This document shows, one piece after another, positions 1 through 8,659 of a DNA stretch of 64,000 nt; position 1 is the first letter of the stretch; every line of letters begins with the position of its first letter. A model generated the notes under the pieces. That model worked only from the letters and a program-made list of their open reading frames with translations. It was not told the origin of the DNA and searched no databases. The stretch is from Roseateles depolymerans (GTDB lineage: Bacteria > Pseudomonadota > Gammaproteobacteria > Burkholderiales > Burkholderiaceae_C). Location: the NCBI RefSeq assembly GCF_003387155.1, contig NZ_QUMT01000001.1, forward strand, positions 1,305,858-1,369,857, given 5' to 3'. The position numbers were made by a program, and so were the translations under genes.

Positions 1-9
1 GAGTCCGCC

Positions 10-999
10 ATGAGTGATTTCTTTTCGAGCGGCTGGTCCGTCTTCATCATGGCCGGCACGATCGGCGGGCTGGTGTTCTGCGTCGCCCTCTTGATCATCG
101 CCAGCCGGCGCCGTGTCATGGCCAAGGACGACACCACCGGCCACGTCTGGGACGAAGACATCCGTGAAATGAACAACCCGCTGCCGCGCTGGTGGATGGG
201 GCTGTTCGTGCTGACCATCGTCATCGCTGGCATTTACCTGGCGCTGTATCCGGGCCTGGGCAGCTATGGCGGCACGCTGGGCTGGACGAGCGAGCGCCAG
301 TACCAGGACGAGCAGGCCAAGGCGCAGACGGCGATGCATCAGGTCTATGCGCGCTTTGAAAGCATGCCGGTCGAGGCGCTGGCGCGTGACCCGCAGGCCC
401 AGGGCATCGGCGAGCGGCTGTTTGCCAACAACTGCGCGCAGTGCCACGGCGCGGATGCCAAGGGCTCCAAGGGCTTCCCCAACCTGACCGACAACGACTG
501 GCTGTATGGCGGGCAACCCGACACCATCATCCAGACCATCACCCAGGGCCGCCAGGGCATGATGCCCCCGATGGCCGCGGCAGTCGGCAGCCCGGAGGAT
601 GTGCGCAACCTGGCCAACTATGTGCTGAGCCTCTCCGGCAGTCCGCACAACTCGATTGCCGCGGCGCTGGGCAAGCCCAAGTTCGCGGCCTGCGCGGCCT
701 GTCACGGTGCGGACGGCAAGGGCAACCAGGCCCTGGGGGCGCCGAACCTGACCGACAAGATCTGGCTGCACGGCTGGGGTGAGAACGCCATCGTCGCCAT
801 GGTCAACAACGGCAAGACGAACGTGATGCCGGAGCATGCCTCGCGGCTGAACGCGGACCAGATCCGCGTACTGGCGGCGTATGTCTGGGGCAAGTCGCAC
901 ACCGGGGCGATCTCGGCGGATGCGTCGGGCAGCAGCGGCAGCGTGATCAACGCCACCGCCACCGCCACCTCCACGGTCTCGGCCGCGCTCAAGCCGTGA
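10..999 (+). CDS. ccoP: cbb3-type cytochrome c oxidase subunit III (CcoP)
   Basis: Membrane-anchored dihaem cytochrome c that carries electrons into the cbb3 oxidase used at low oxygen. The 329-aa product has two N-terminal membrane segments (about residues 9-32 and 62-83). Two CXXCH haem sites follow, CAQCH at 142-146 and CAACH at 228-232, each with a downstream Met suited to be the distal ligand (MMPPM near 184-188, VMPEH later). Length and architecture fit the CcoP family. The ATG at base 10 is the only sensible start. The catalytic subunits ccoN/ccoO would lie just outside the window; ccoG follows after 135 bp. Confidence 0.96.
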   Translation: MSDFFSSGWSVFIMAGTIGGLVFCVALLIIASRRRVMAKDDTTGHVWDEDIREMNNPLPRWWMGLFVLTIVIAGIYLALYPGLGSYGGTLGWTSERQYQDEQAKAQTAMHQVYARFESMPVEALARDPQAQGIGERLFANNCAQCHGADAKGSKGFPNLTDNDWLYGGQPDTIIQTITQGRQGMMPPMAAAVGSPEDVRNLANYVLSLSGSPHNSIAAALGKPKFAACAACHGADGKGNQALGAPNLTDKIWLHGWGENAIVAMVNNGKTNVMPEHASRLNADQIRVLAAYVWGKSHTGAISADASGSSGSVINATATATSTVSAALKP

Positions 1000-1026
1000 C
1001 CCAGCCTGCGCGACCTCCGGCCTGGC

Positions 1027-1068
1027 GCGCCCACGGGCGTGCATCCGCACTCCGCGCCCACGGGCGTG
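1027..1068. repeat. Pair of 15-bp direct repeats between ccoP and ccoG
   Basis: The word GCGCCCACGGGCGTG occurs at 1027-1041 and again at 1054-1068. Each copy contains a short self-complementary core (CGCCC/GGGCG), so the RNA could form two small hairpins. No T-tract follows, so a classical terminator is unlikely. It may be an mRNA-stability or processing element that separates ccoP from ccoG expression. Confidence 0.5.
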
Positions 1069-1134
1069 GGGCCGGTCGTCGCGCAGCAGCTGTGAAGCCG
1101 CCCCCCAGCAGTCAGACGTAACGCGATCCTCCCC

Positions 1135-2571
1135 ATGAACAAACCGCTTGCGGAACCTGAGCTCCAGACCGTGTCGCTGTATGCGGCGCAGCCCAAGATC
1201 TATCCACGGGCCGTGCACGGCTGGTTTGCCGTCTGGCGCTGGGCGCTGGTGTTTCTCACCCAGGCGGTGTTCTACGGGATGCCGTGGTGGAACTGGAACG
1301 GCCGCCAGGCCGTGCTCTTCGACCTTGAAGCCCGGCGCTTCTTCATCTTCGACCTGGTGCTGTATCCGCAGGACCTGGTCTATCTGACCGCACTGCTGCT
1401 GATCTCGGCCTACGCGCTGTTCCTGTTCACGGCAGTGGCGGGGCGCCTGTGGTGCGGCTATGCCTGCCCGCAGACGGTCTACACCGAGATCTTCCTCTGG
1501 ATCGAGCGCCACACCGAAGGCGACCGGGCCGCGCGCATCCGCCTGGACCGGTCCGACCTGAGTGTCGAGAAGGTGCTGCGCAAGTCCGCCAAGCATGGCG
1601 GCTGGCTGGCGGTGTCCCTGTGGACGGGGTTCACCTTCGTTGGCTATTTCACCCCCATCCGCACACTGGGCGATGCCACCCTGCATGGCCTGCTGGGCGG
1701 CTGGCAGACCTTCTGGATCCTGTTCTATTCGCTGGCCACCTACGGCAATGCGGGCTTCCTGCGCGAGCAGGTCTGCAAGTACATGTGCCCCTATGCGCGC
1801 TTTCAAAGCGCGATGTTCGACAAGGACACCCTGGTCATCAGCTATGACCCGGCCCGCGGCGAACCGCGCGGCCCGCGTTCCAAGAAGCTGGGTGTGGCGG
1901 ACCTGTCGTCGGCCAATGTCGGCAGTTGCGTCGATTGCAAGCAATGTGTGCAGGTCTGCCCCACCGGCATCGACATCCGCAATGGCCTGCAATATGAGTG
2001 CATTGGCTGCGCGGCCTGTATCGATGCCTGCAATGGCGTGATGGACAGCTTTGAATATCCGCGCGGCCTGATCCGGTATGCCACGCAGAACGGCATGCAA
2101 AAGGGCTGGACGAGTGCACAGCAATGGCGCCGGGTGTTCCGCCCGCGCGTGATGATCTATTCCGTCATCCTGTGGTTGCTGGCCGCCGCCATGGTGTGGA
2201 GCCTGGCCACCCGGCTGCCATTCCGCGCCGACGTGGTGCGCGACCGGGCGGCGCTGGCGCGTCAGGTGGAGGACGGCTACATCGAGAACGTCTACCGCCT
2301 GCAGTTGATGAATGCCAGCGGCGACACGCTGCGCCTGCGCCTGGAGGTCAGCGGCCTGGACACAGCCGCCTTCAGCAGCGCCCAGGCGGTGCATACGCTG
2401 GCACCGGCAGAGGCACGCTGGGTCACCGTGGCCCTGCGGGTGCCGCCCGAGACTGCAGGCCAGCTCAGTGCGGGCGCCCATCCCCTGCAATTCCGCATCC
2501 AGCAGGTGTTGCCCGACGGCGCACCCGGCCGGGTGCTGGTCGAGAAATCGACCTTCGTCATTCCCCGTTGA
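1135..2571 (+). CDS. ccoG: cbb3 oxidase accessory protein CcoG (FixG/RdxA family)
   Basis: Polyferredoxin-like membrane protein required for maturation of cbb3 oxidase; the family acts in copper handling for CcoN. The 478-aa protein has several membrane segments in its first half. It also has a CGYACPQ cluster, CKYMCPYARFQ, and two canonical 4Fe-4S motifs (CVDCKQCVQVCP and CIGCAACIDAC). A membrane segment near residues 340-360 is followed by the periplasmic Ig-like FixG C-terminal domain. It lies between ccoP and the FixH-like gene, the usual Burkholderiales order. The ATG start is 135 bp after the ccoP stop. Confidence 0.95.
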   Translation: MNKPLAEPELQTVSLYAAQPKIYPRAVHGWFAVWRWALVFLTQAVFYGMPWWNWNGRQAVLFDLEARRFFIFDLVLYPQDLVYLTALLLISAYALFLFTAVAGRLWCGYACPQTVYTEIFLWIERHTEGDRAARIRLDRSDLSVEKVLRKSAKHGGWLAVSLWTGFTFVGYFTPIRTLGDATLHGLLGGWQTFWILFYSLATYGNAGFLREQVCKYMCPYARFQSAMFDKDTLVISYDPARGEPRGPRSKKLGVADLSSANVGSCVDCKQCVQVCPTGIDIRNGLQYECIGCAACIDACNGVMDSFEYPRGLIRYATQNGMQKGWTSAQQWRRVFRPRVMIYSVILWLLAAAMVWSLATRLPFRADVVRDRAALARQVEDGYIENVYRLQLMNASGDTLRLRLEVSGLDTAAFSSAQAVHTLAPAEARWVTVALRVPPETAGQLSAGAHPLQFRIQQVLPDGAPGRVLVEKSTFVIPR

Positions 2572-2582
2572 AGGAGCCCCTC

Positions 2583-2990
2583 ATGGCCTATGCCACCCCC
2601 GCTGTTCCTGTTGCTGCCACGGGCGTTGCGCCTGGGGCTGCCCGCGCCGCGTCCTTCACCGAGGCGGCCATGGCCGCACCCAGCGGGCCCTGGTGGCGAC
2701 ATCCGATGATGTGGCTGGTGGTGGGCGGGCCGTCGCTGGTGGTGGTGGCGAGTTTCATCACGCTGACCCTGGCCGTCCGGCATGCCGACCCGGTGGTGGA
2801 GCACGGCAATCAGGCCGGCTCGGCGCGGGTGTCGGCGGAGGAGGCCGGCACGGACGAGGGCGCACGCGCCATCGCTGGGGCGCGGGCGGGCCTTGCAGGC
2901 GGAACAGACGGAGCCACCCAGCCAGACCCCGCACTCCAGCCAGCCATGCGCGCCCGCAACCACGCCGCCACCGGCGGCAAGGAGCATTGA
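2583..2990 (+). CDS. FixH-like cbb3 oxidase assembly protein
   Basis: Small protein (135 aa) with one strong membrane segment (about residues 44-65, WLVVGGPSLVVVASFITLTL). The segment is preceded by WWRHPMMW and followed by AVRHADPVV, a signature seen in Burkholderiales FixH/CcoH-like proteins encoded next to ccoG. FixH helps assemble the copper centre of cbb3 oxidase. The C-terminal 70 residues are Ala/Gly-rich, low complexity and longer than usual. The start is the ATG 12 bp after ccoG, with AAGGAG at 2573-2578 as ribosome site. Family assignment is by position and the membrane motif, so moderately certain. Confidence 0.72.
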   Translation: MAYATPAVPVAATGVAPGAARAASFTEAAMAAPSGPWWRHPMMWLVVGGPSLVVVASFITLTLAVRHADPVVEHGNQAGSARVSAEEAGTDEGARAIAGARAGLAGGTDGATQPDPALQPAMRARNHAATGGKEH

Positions 2991-2991
2991 G

Positions 2992-4500
2992 ATGAACATC
3001 GTCATCACACCGGCGGGCGCTTCGTCGGAGAGATATGCTTGCAAAGACACCTGCACGAATCGATGCGGGTGCAGCGGCGATGCCGCCCACGGCGCTCCCA
3101 CTCGCAGCCTGGTGGACGCGGACATCCTGCGCCGCTTCGACGTGGCCGGCCCGCGCTACACCTCCTATCCCACTGCGGACCGCTTCTCCGACGAGTACAG
3201 CGCCGACGGACTGATCCAGGCGCTGCGCGAGCGCGCAATGTCGGCGAGGCACGAGGAGCCGGTCTCGCTGTACGTGCACATTCCGTTCTGCGAATCGGTC
3301 TGCTACTACTGCGCCTGCAACAAGGTCATCACCAAGCACCACGACCGCGGCGCCCCTTACCTGGACGCGCTCAAGGCCGAGCTGGCGCTGCTGGCCGAGC
3401 ATCTGCCGGCCGACACGCCCGCGAGCCAGTTGCACCTGGGCGGCGGCTCCCCGACCTTTCTGTCCGACGACGAGATCGGCCGCCTGATGGACCTGCTGCG
3501 CAGCCAGTTCGAGCTGACCGAGGATGCCGAGGTGTCCATCGAGGTGGACCCCCGCACGGTGGATGCCACCCGCCTGGCCGCGCTGCGCCAGATGGGTTTC
3601 AACCGTCTGAGCTTCGGCATCCAGGACTTCGACCCGGACGTGCAGCGCGCCGTGCACCGCGAGCAGTCCTACGACAGCGTGGCCGCCCTCATGCAGACCG
3701 CGCGGGCGCTGGGATTCCAGTCGATCAACGCCGACCTGATCTACGGTCTGCCCGAGCAGACGTCGGCGTCGTTCGCCCGCACCATCGCGCAGGTGGCCCA
3801 ACTGCGCCCGGACCGCATCGCCCTGTACGGCTATGCGCACCTGCCGGAGCGCTTCAAGCCGCAGCGGCGCATCGACAGCGAGACCCTGCCCACGGCGGGG
3901 GACAAGCTGCAGATGCTGTCCCACGCGCTGAGTGGCTTGCTGGCCGAGGGCTACACCTATATCGGCATGGACCATTTCGCGCTGCCGGAGGACTCGCTGG
4001 CCGTGGCCAAGCGGGAAGGGCGGCTGCAGCGCAATTTCCAGGGCTACAGCACCCAGCCGGACCGGGATCTGATCGCCCTGGGCGTGTCCTCCATCTCCCG
4101 CATCGGCGCGCACTATTCGCAAAATGCCAAGGACCTCAGCGTCTACGAAGAGGCACTGGCGGCTGGACGCCTGCCCGTGGAACGCGGCCTGACGCTGGAC
4201 AGCAATGACCTTCGCCGGCGCGACATCATCATGACGTTGATGTGCCAGGGGCGGCTGGACATGCAGCGGTTTGAGCGGGACCACGACCTGTCGTTCGCGC
4301 AGGAATATCGGGAGGAGCTGGAACGGCTGGCGCAGTTGCAGGGTGATGGTCTGGTGACGGTGTCCGAGCACCTGATCGAGGTCACGCCGCTGGGCTGGTA
4401 TTTCGTTCGGGCCGTGGCCATGGTGTTTGACCAGTATTTCCGTCGCCCGCGCGCCGTGCAGCCGGACGCCGCACCTGTGCGCTTCTCGCGCATCCTGTAA
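2992..4500 (+). CDS. hemN: Oxygen-independent coproporphyrinogen III oxidase (HemN)
   Basis: Radical-SAM enzyme converting coproporphyrinogen III to protoporphyrinogen IX without oxygen, supplying haem for the neighbouring cbb3 oxidase. The radical-SAM CX3CX2C motif is at Cys100, Cys104 and Cys107, followed by an extra Cys (CYYCAC). GGGSPTFL and the HemN entry motif RRFDVAGPRYTSYPTADRF are present. The chosen ATG has AAGGAG 8 bp upstream and starts one base after the preceding stop, giving 502 aa. That is about 40 residues longer than typical HemN. The extra N-terminus contains four cysteines (17, 21, 25, 27), which is odd; a later GTG (codon 41) is the alternative start but lacks a ribosome site. 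Confidence 0.95.
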   Translation: MNIVITPAGASSERYACKDTCTNRCGCSGDAAHGAPTRSLVDADILRRFDVAGPRYTSYPTADRFSDEYSADGLIQALRERAMSARHEEPVSLYVHIPFCESVCYYCACNKVITKHHDRGAPYLDALKAELALLAEHLPADTPASQLHLGGGSPTFLSDDEIGRLMDLLRSQFELTEDAEVSIEVDPRTVDATRLAALRQMGFNRLSFGIQDFDPDVQRAVHREQSYDSVAALMQTARALGFQSINADLIYGLPEQTSASFARTIAQVAQLRPDRIALYGYAHLPERFKPQRRIDSETLPTAGDKLQMLSHALSGLLAEGYTYIGMDHFALPEDSLAVAKREGRLQRNFQGYSTQPDRDLIALGVSSISRIGAHYSQNAKDLSVYEEALAAGRLPVERGLTLDSNDLRRRDIIMTLMCQGRLDMQRFERDHDLSFAQEYREELERLAQLQGDGLVTVSEHLIEVTPLGWYFVRAVAMVFDQYFRRPRAVQPDAAPVRFSRIL

Positions 4501-4514
4501 GGGCGGAGGTCGCG

Positions 4515-5375
4515 ATGCTGGACGTGGCGCTCATGGGCTCCGCCTTCCTGATGGGGATGGCGGGGAGCGTGCATTGCGTGTCCATGTGTGCGGCGCCCTG
4601 CGCGGCGGTGACCGGCGGCCGGGGGACCGCGTCGGCCGCCTTTCACGCGGGGCGTTTGGCCAGTTATTCGCTGGCCGGTGCGGTGGCGGCCTCCAGCATC
4701 GGGCTGCTGTGGCAGTGGGAGCAGGCGGCATCCTGGCTGCGTCCGTTGTGGCTGGGACTGCACCTGGCGGTGCTGGCGCTGGGCTTGTGGCTGCTGTGGC
4801 GGGGAGAACAGCCGCTGTGGATGCAGCGGCGGTGGGAGCGGGCGCCCTCGGGTGCCGCGGCCGGATCTGCCACAGGACGCTCCACCCTGGCCGGACTGGC
4901 CTGGGTGGCCTGGCCCTGCGGCCTGCTGCAATCGGCCTTGCTGGTGGCGGCGCTGGCTACCGGGCCGGTGACCGGGGCGCTGGTGATGGCGGCGTTCGCC
5001 CTGGGGTCGTCCCCCGGGCTGTGGGCGGGCCCCTGGTTGCTGCGCCGGCTGGCTCAGGCACGGGCAACGAAGCCCGCGGAGGCCTCGGTCATTCAGTGGT
5101 GGGGCCGGGCCCCCGGGCTGGCGGCGGGGCCGGCGCTGGCCTCGGCGGCGTCCACTGGGCTTTCCATCCCGGCGCCGACCGGCGGTTCACCCCCTCAGAC
5201 CGGCCCGGAGATGGGCCCGCACCTAGGCCCCGACCCAGACCTCGCCACGTCCCCGGACACAGGGGCAGCCGGCCTGCGCTGGGCGACCCGCCTGTCGGGT
5301 CTTTTGCTGAGCGCGGCGGCCCTGTGGGCGCTGGGTCATGGGCTGTGGGTCCAGATTCGCGCGTATTGCGGCTAG
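4515..5375 (+). CDS. TauE/SafE-family (sulfite exporter-like) membrane protein
   Basis: 286-aa multi-spanning protein. It opens with a membrane segment and the GSVHCVSMCAAPCAAV motif typical of the TauE/SafE-like proteins encoded at the end of ccoGH-type loci in betaproteobacteria. About six hydrophobic segments are visible; a Gly/Pro-rich stretch (about residues 215-255) precedes the last one. The paired Cys residues after the first helix recall metal- or thiol-handling DsbD relatives. The true substrate is unknown; cbb3 copper or thiol supply is an inference from position. GGAGGT ends 7 bp before the ATG, 14 bp after hemN, so it is co-transcribed with hemN. Confidence 0.78.
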   Translation: MLDVALMGSAFLMGMAGSVHCVSMCAAPCAAVTGGRGTASAAFHAGRLASYSLAGAVAASSIGLLWQWEQAASWLRPLWLGLHLAVLALGLWLLWRGEQPLWMQRRWERAPSGAAAGSATGRSTLAGLAWVAWPCGLLQSALLVAALATGPVTGALVMAAFALGSSPGLWAGPWLLRRLAQARATKPAEASVIQWWGRAPGLAAGPALASAASTGLSIPAPTGGSPPQTGPEMGPHLGPDPDLATSPDTGAAGLRWATRLSGLLLSAAALWALGHGLWVQIRAYCG

Positions 5376-5413
5376 GGCCTTCCGACATCGCCATCAGCGG
5401 GGCCGGCTGCTGT

Positions 5414-5421
5414 CATAGAAT
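5414..5421 (+). promoter_or_regulatory. Candidate -10 element (CATAGAAT) for icd
   Basis: CATAGAAT lies 50 bp upstream of the icd ATG and is followed by CGGCGC. The same TATAGAATCG-type word precedes clpS and lysC in this window, which supports a shared housekeeping promoter form. No convincing -35 was identified. Confidence 0.4.
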
Positions 5422-5471
5422 CGGCGCTTCCGGTTAATCACCCCCACCACGCGATTCGCGGAGACGACTCC

Positions 5472-6725
5472 ATGTACCAGCACATCAAGGTGCCCGAGGG
5501 CGGGCAGAAGATTACGGTCAACGCCGACTTCTCGCTCAACGTTCCCAACAACCCCATCATCCCGTTCATCGAGGGTGACGGCACCGGTTTTGACATCACC
5601 CCCGTGATGATCAAGGTGGTGGACGCAGCCGTGGCCAAGGCCTACGGCGGCGCCAAGAAGATCCACTGGATGGAAATCTACGCCGGTGAGAAGTCGACCA
5701 AGGTCTACGGCCCGGACGTCTGGCTGCCGGAAGAGACCCTGAAGGTCCTGAAGGAGTACGTGGTCTCCATCAAGGGCCCGCTGACGACGCCCGTGGGCGG
5801 CGGCATCCGTTCGCTGAACGTGGCCCTGCGTCAAGAGCTGGACCTGTACGTCTGCCTGCGCCCGGTGCGCTGGTTCAACGGCGTGCCTTCCCCCGTGAAG
5901 GAACCCGAGAAGACCGACATGGTCATCTTCCGTGAGAACTCGGAAGACATCTACGCCGGCATCGAATTCGAAGCCGAGTCGGACAAGGCCAAGAAGCTGA
6001 TCAAGTTCCTGCAGGAAGAGTTCGGCGTCAAGAAGATCCGTTTCCCGGAAACGTCGGGCATTGGCGTGAAGCCGGTGTCGCGCGAGGGCACGGAGCGTCT
6101 GGTGCGCAAGGCCCTGCAATACGCCATCGACAATGACAAGCCCAGCGTGACCATCGTGCACAAGGGCAACATCATGAAGTACACCGAAGGTGGCTTCCGT
6201 GACTGGGCCTACGCCCTGGCGCAGAAGGAATTCGGCGCCGAGCTGATCGACGGCGGCCCGTGGTGCAAGTTCAAGAACCCGAAGACCGGCAAGGACATCG
6301 TGGTGAAGGACAGCATCGCTGACGCGTTCCTGCAGCAGATCCTGCTGCGCCCCGCCGAGTACTCGGTGGTGGCCACGCTGAACCTGAACGGCGACTACAT
6401 CTCCGACGCTCTGGCCGCACAGGTCGGCGGCATCGGCATCGCCCCGGGTGCGAACCTGAGCGACTCCGTCGCCATGTTCGAAGCCACCCACGGCACCGCA
6501 CCGAAGTACGCAGGCAAGGACTACGTGAACCCCGGTTCCGAAATCCTGTCGGCTGAAATGATGCTGCGCCACATGGGCTGGACGGAAGCGGCTGACCTGA
6601 TCATCTCGTCGATCGAGAAGGCCATTCTGTCGAAGAAGGTCACCTATGACTTCGCCCGCCTGCTGGACGGCGCCACGCAAGTGTCGTGCTCTGGCTTTGG
6701 TCAGGTGATGATCGAGAACATGTAA
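5472..6725 (+). CDS. icd: NADP-dependent isocitrate dehydrogenase
   Basis: TCA-cycle enzyme oxidising isocitrate to 2-oxoglutarate with NADP+. The 417-aa length and sequence match the dimeric bacterial Icd family. The N-terminus shows [13 protein letters not shown], followed by the phosphorylation-loop segment [11 protein letters not shown] with the regulatory Ser position, the [10 protein letters not shown] substrate region, and [21 protein letters not shown] in the nucleotide-binding region. Codon usage is strongly biased, as in highly expressed genes. The ATG is preceded by GGAGAC and followed downstream by a clear terminator, so it is monocistronic. Confidence 0.97.
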   Translation: MYQHIKVPEGGQKITVNADFSLNVPNNPIIPFIEGDGTGFDITPVMIKVVDAAVAKAYGGAKKIHWMEIYAGEKSTKVYGPDVWLPEETLKVLKEYVVSIKGPLTTPVGGGIRSLNVALRQELDLYVCLRPVRWFNGVPSPVKEPEKTDMVIFRENSEDIYAGIEFEAESDKAKKLIKFLQEEFGVKKIRFPETSGIGVKPVSREGTERLVRKALQYAIDNDKPSVTIVHKGNIMKYTEGGFRDWAYALAQKEFGAELIDGGPWCKFKNPKTGKDIVVKDSIADAFLQQILLRPAEYSVVATLNLNGDYISDALAAQVGGIGIAPGANLSDSVAMFEATHGTAPKYAGKDYVNPGSEILSAEMMLRHMGWTEAADLIISSIEKAILSKKVTYDFARLLDGATQVSCSGFGQVMIENM

Positions 6726-6771
6726 TCTCGGTCGGTCGAGATTCGGCCCGGTGATGCCGGGTTGATGCAAG

Positions 6772-6806
6772 AAACCCCAGTGCGCGAAAGCGGCTGGGGT
6801 TTTTTC
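6772..6806 (+). terminator. Rho-independent terminator of icd
   Basis: AAACCCCAG pairs with CTGGGGTTT across a 13-base loop, followed by a run of T. It lies 46 bp after the icd stop. Confidence 0.9.
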
Positions 6807-7441
6807 TTGGGTGTCAGAGTGCGGTGGCGAATGACGATGCCTGTTCAGGCGCGTCCAGCGGTGTGAGCCTTCGGCTGCCTAAAGGGCTTTCAACGATGCG
6901 CGCCTACACCTGCCTAGCAGTCGTGCCGGTCTTCGAGGATGGCTTACGTGGTGCTGCGTCTAGGGTGGGTGCCGCACCGAGCCACTCAGGACGGACCTGT
7001 GGTGTTCATCCTGTACCCAAACTTCAAGAAGCTCAGCGGACAGACAGATGCGGAAGTGATCAGCCTTGGTGGCAGATGAGGCCCCCGTTTTTTAGCCGAG
7101 GTCACAGCCCTCCTCATTCGGTGATGACATTCCAGCCTTCCGTGAAACACTGATGAAATACTCGCATTCATAACAAAGCGAATCCTGTAAGAGCTTTCAG
7201 TTGACGGTATCCCCAAATTGATACTGAACGCAGGAAACCCTCAGGCTTAACCCTATCCTCCATCCGTGGGAGTATTGGTAACGAACAAGAGTTGTTAACG
7301 TAGCGTTTCCGACATGCGAATGCCGTGACATAAACGTCGTGGCAATTCATGTCCGGGGAGGTGCCATCGGCAGCTGCTTCAACCGCAGGTTGACTCCGCT
7401 TCACAACCGAATGGCGAAGTTTCAATTCTTTCTCATACCCA
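6807..7441. other. Non-coding stretch before the export cassette
   Basis: 635 bp without a credible gene. Short open frames here have no recognisable composition or ribosome site. The part from about 7150 to 7440 is visibly lower in GC than the flanks and probably carries the promoter of the cassette that begins at 7442. A TTGACG at 7201-7206 is a possible -35, but no well-spaced -10 was found. Confidence 0.5.
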
Positions 7442-8134
7442 ATGCGAAATCTTTCAAAAGAAGAGTTGGATCTCATTATTGGCGGCAACAGTCTGCCCGG
7501 TGTCACCATCATTGGATCCCCTACTCCAGACCCTGACTGGCCCCCACCGTTCGATTATCCGGATCCTCCCATCGGAGGAGGCGGTGAAGGCGGCGGTGGT
7601 GGCGGCGGAGGCGGAGGCGACGAGCCGGATCCTGATCCCTGCCAGCACACCAGTCCGCCGCCCGCCGTGGTCCCCTCCGGCACGACCCTTGAAGCGGTGC
7701 GGGACATCATTGCGGATATCGCCAGCACCATCCGCGGCATGCAGCACTACCAGACCCTGGAATACGGCGCCATCGTCGTGCGCCAGGCTGACGGCACGCT
7801 GCGCAGTGGCAACATCTCCATCGGCACGCCCGACCACGTGAATCTCAGCATCGGACTGCTGCCGGGAGAAACCATCGTCGCCTATATCCATTCGCACCCG
7901 GTGCGCTACGACGGCGTGGACAACGGAGTTCCGTCCAATGGATCGAATGCCGCGCAGGCCGGTGGAGATACTGGCGAAGCCGCGAAGCTTCTGCAGAATC
8001 CACGGACCGATCCGGGTGGCTTGATGTATATCCTGGATGCCAACAATGGTGGCGTCTATGAGTACACGATGAAGGGCGGAGAAAACCGGACAAAGGGTCC
8101 CGACATTTCTCGGGACACAACCTGCGGACATTAA
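7442..8134 (+). CDS. Double-glycine-leader secreted protein with JAMM/DUF4329-like domain
   Basis: 230-aa predicted export substrate. Residues 1-15 (LSKEELDLIIGG) form a classic microcin/bacteriocin-type leader ending in Gly14-Gly15, the site cut by C39 peptidases such as the one encoded at 9453. Then comes a Pro/Asp-rich stretch, a polyglycine linker (about 45-59) and a globular domain (about 80-230). The globular domain has Glu107 (TLEYGAIV), His150-Ser-His152 (YIHSHP) and a later Asp, the arrangement of JAMM/DUF4329 metallo-hydrolase-like domains found in polymorphic toxins. No good Shine-Dalgarno is visible before the ATG. Toxin activity is inference; it could also be a non-toxic secreted enzyme. 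Confidence 0.72.
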   Translation: MRNLSKEELDLIIGGNSLPGVTIIGSPTPDPDWPPPFDYPDPPIGGGGEGGGGGGGGGGDEPDPDPCQHTSPPPAVVPSGTTLEAVRDIIADIASTIRGMQHYQTLEYGAIVVRQADGTLRSGNISIGTPDHVNLSIGLLPGETIVAYIHSHPVRYDGVDNGVPSNGSNAAQAGGDTGEAAKLLQNPRTDPGGLMYILDANNGGVYEYTMKGGENRTKGPDISRDTTCGH

Positions 8135-8221
8135 TGTCTCGGCTTGAATTTGGCGTCTGACGCCACATTTTGGCGGCCGATACGCCCCAGTATCGGCCCC
8201 TTTCCCGGAGCGTATATCGCA

Positions 8222-8659
8222 ATGAAATTCCAGTTCTTGCTCGCATTGTCCGCCGCGCTGTCGGCGCCCGTGGCCCAGGCGGCCGATGAAGTCACACGCG
8301 TGGAGGTCCGCAGCCTCGACGTCCGCCGTGCCGCCGATATCGTCATGACCTACCAGGTCGTGTGCCAAGACCACGCCTACACCTTCACCGCGCCGATGTC
8401 GCCGGTCAACAGGCGGGCGTTGTCGCTGTTTGTGCTGATCCGTGCCGGAGATTCTCGCAACGTCGATCTGTCCGACACGGAGCTCGGGCGCCTGATGCGC
8501 GATCCTGCCGGCACCGGAGAACTCGGCTTCGGATGTGGCGACGGCGTGTACGTCCGCTATCAGGGCGCCAGGCTGCCCAAGCCGGGCGGTCCGCTGGAAC
8601 CCGTCACCGTCCTCTTTCGGCTCGGCAAGGACGGTGGATTTTCCACCGAGCGCCAGTGA
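8222..8659 (+). CDS. Predicted periplasmic protein of the export cassette
   Basis: 145-aa protein with a clear Sec signal peptide (residues 1-20, cleavage after AQA) and a small mature domain rich in beta-type sequence, containing two cysteines. No family is recognised. GGAG lies about 12 bp before the ATG. It follows the leader protein by 87 bp and its TGA overlaps the GTG of the Fic gene by 4 bp (GTGA), so it belongs to the same operon. By position it could be an immunity protein, or a periplasmic helper for the exported protein; neither can be told from sequence. Confidence 0.7.
   Translation: MKFQFLLALSAALSAPVAQAADEVTRVEVRSLDVRRAADIVMTYQVVCQDHAYTFTAPMSPVNRRALSLFVLIRAGDSRNVDLSDTELGRLMRDPAGTGELGFGCGDGVYVRYQGARLPKPGGPLEPVTVLFRLGKDGGFSTERQ

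Noticed and set aside
6824..7153. Plus-strand frame of 109 codons after the icd terminator
   Set aside because: No ribosome site, no domain, composition unlike real proteins, and it starts inside the terminator-proximal region.
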